From assembly GCA_009760855.2 (NCBI GenBank), contig WPIO01000143.1, positions 95,001-159,000 of the forward strand: a DNA stretch of 64,000 nucleotides, written 5' to 3'. Under the pieces are notes generated by a model, which had not been told where the DNA came from, made no database searches, and saw only the letters and a program-made list of their open reading frames with translations. A program made the translations under genes and the position numbers. Numbering within the stretch: the first letter of the stretch is position 1; each line of letters starts with the position of its first letter. The DNA is from Cristatella mucedo. Its lineage: Eukaryota > Bryozoa > Phylactolaemata > Cristatellidae. Shown here piece after piece: positions 62,736 through 64,000 of the stretch.

Positions 62736-64000
62736 TTTACTACCTAGTTATTCGGCGCGGTAGCGACAGGCTGAGTCATGAACCCTGAAACTTCACAAGT
62801 CAGCACCCAATTTTTCCAAATGACGAACGGCTAAGCGATATTGGTGGCGGTATTGGTGACGAACATCCTTTCGCCTTAAGCTCTTTTTGAATTCACAATC
62901 TCTGGGTTTTCAAGTGTTCTGTTACAGATTTAGCTAGTGAGATTATTGTGTGTACTTTGACATTCTCTAAGCGGCAGGTACGCAATACCATAAAGAACAC
63001 CGAAGCGGGCTCAAAGACCTTTATTCAAACGGACGCAGCAGCTAGCTAGTACGACATTGCCCTGCCCGACGTCCTCGTCATAACTCCCTGGGTCACTGCC
63101 GTCCGTTACTTATATACCTCAGCCATAAATCGCAACAACCCATTATCAAATGAAACAATCCATAATCCAATGACAGTTTCATAATCTCAAAGTTGCCACA
63201 ATGTGCCTACTACATCAGTCAACACAGGCATTAAAAGCTTTCTGAGTAAAGACGCACTAGCTTGCTTTTCAGGAGCTTCTACTAAGTTGGTGACTAGCAA
63301 GGAGACATTCTGTTATAACAAAAGCATGCCTGCGACAAAGTAGATCTTCGCCTCACGAACGACTTGATAGGAATTATTTGTGTCTTACAGTAAGTAGCCT
63401 CCTGATTTACCAGTTACAGCCCATTACACCCAGTAATATAGAAGGCAGGGTGAATCTTAGATAAACCTCACTTCATGCATTATTTTCACATGCAATTAGT
63501 TTTTTATTAGTACTCAATGACATTTTCAACGATCCCCTTGGCTAATCATCAAGATTCAGCATGATAGTCTCTATCTTGGCTATTAGGTAACTTCCGTAAT
63601 GCCACGAATCCAATGCAATAACTATTTACGAATAGAATTACCTTGCGAGTTGCTGCCAACACCCACCGATCGAGGATCAGCAATGCATATTCCATTCGAA
63701 GGTGTTCTACAATATTCAATATCGCAGAAGATGAACATATTGTATAGTAGCTACTGAAAACAGTCAACCTCGATCAATCACTGCCAGGATTTTAAGGCTG
63801 AAATTCTCATCTTGCTACATTGCTCGTGATTTGCTTAACGATATTAACAAATAACACCACTTTTAGTCACAAGTAAGCAAGTATAGCCCAACACTTTGAC
63901 AAGAGGACATGGGTATCAAATGCGATTTCGATAGCAATCTAGCAAGACCTTTTTCATAACAAAAAATCCCTTAAAGCGCAGCCAATCCCACACCCAGCTT
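62736..64000. other. Window end, nothing recognised
   Basis: AT-rich; short frames only. No RNA gene, repeat or exon could be supported. Confidence 0.5.

Overview
This is genomic DNA from an animal. Genes are split by GT-AG introns. The CDSs are GC-rich, while introns and spacers are full of CR1/L2-like LINEs, tRNA-derived SINEs, hAT transposons and microsatellites. The hsp70 intron positions are the ones I recall from animal Hsc70 genes. The repeat mix and divergent gene tails suggest an invertebrate or early-branching chordate. I cannot name the phylum.

Layout: (1) 0.3-9.3 kb, + strand: the 3' nine exons of MCM4, whose introns hold a large CT microsatellite, LINE and SINE pieces and an AT-rich island between direct repeats. 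(2) 9.6-18.5 kb: two LINE families (called A and B here) and a truncated duplicate of the 3' end of a UBL7-like gene (- strand). (3) 18.6-26.15 kb: a complete HSP70/HSC70 gene, + strand. A CpG-rich region with heat-shock elements lies at 19.2 kb. The inferred first intron contains an R2-like retroelement carrying a 1.3-kb array of a 12-bp minisatellite, and a LINE-A copy. The C-terminus lacks EEVD. (4) 27.7-30.1 kb: three phase-consistent exons of an unrecognised Cys-rich, probably extracellular protein. (5) 30.45-33.9 kb: one copy of a segmental duplication (the other is at 52.7-56.6 kb), including an unrecognised C-terminal coding exon, hAT transposase remains and a LINE-A. (6) 34.9-45.2 kb, - strand: the UBL7-like gene, assembled here from a UBL exon pair at 45.2/40.9 kb to a UBA exon at 35.7 kb. 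(7) 45.8-64 kb: mostly repeats. These include LINE-A copies, a CpG-rich patch at 48.2-48.5 kb, a diverged ~160-bp satellite at 48.9-50.8 kb, a 4.9-kb hAT element with inverted repeats and target-site duplication (54.0-58.9 kb) interrupted by LINE-A, a 12-bp minisatellite at 61.05 kb and a possible gag-like fragment.

The three recognised genes are unrelated housekeeping genes (replication licensing, protein folding, ubiquitin binding) and do not form a pathway. The most unusual features are the EEVD-less HSP70 tail, the expanded minisatellite inside a retroelement, a tRNA-headed SINE that shares the LINE-A 3' hairpin, and the AT-rich island in the last MCM4 intron. All calls come from reading the sequence; no search was run.
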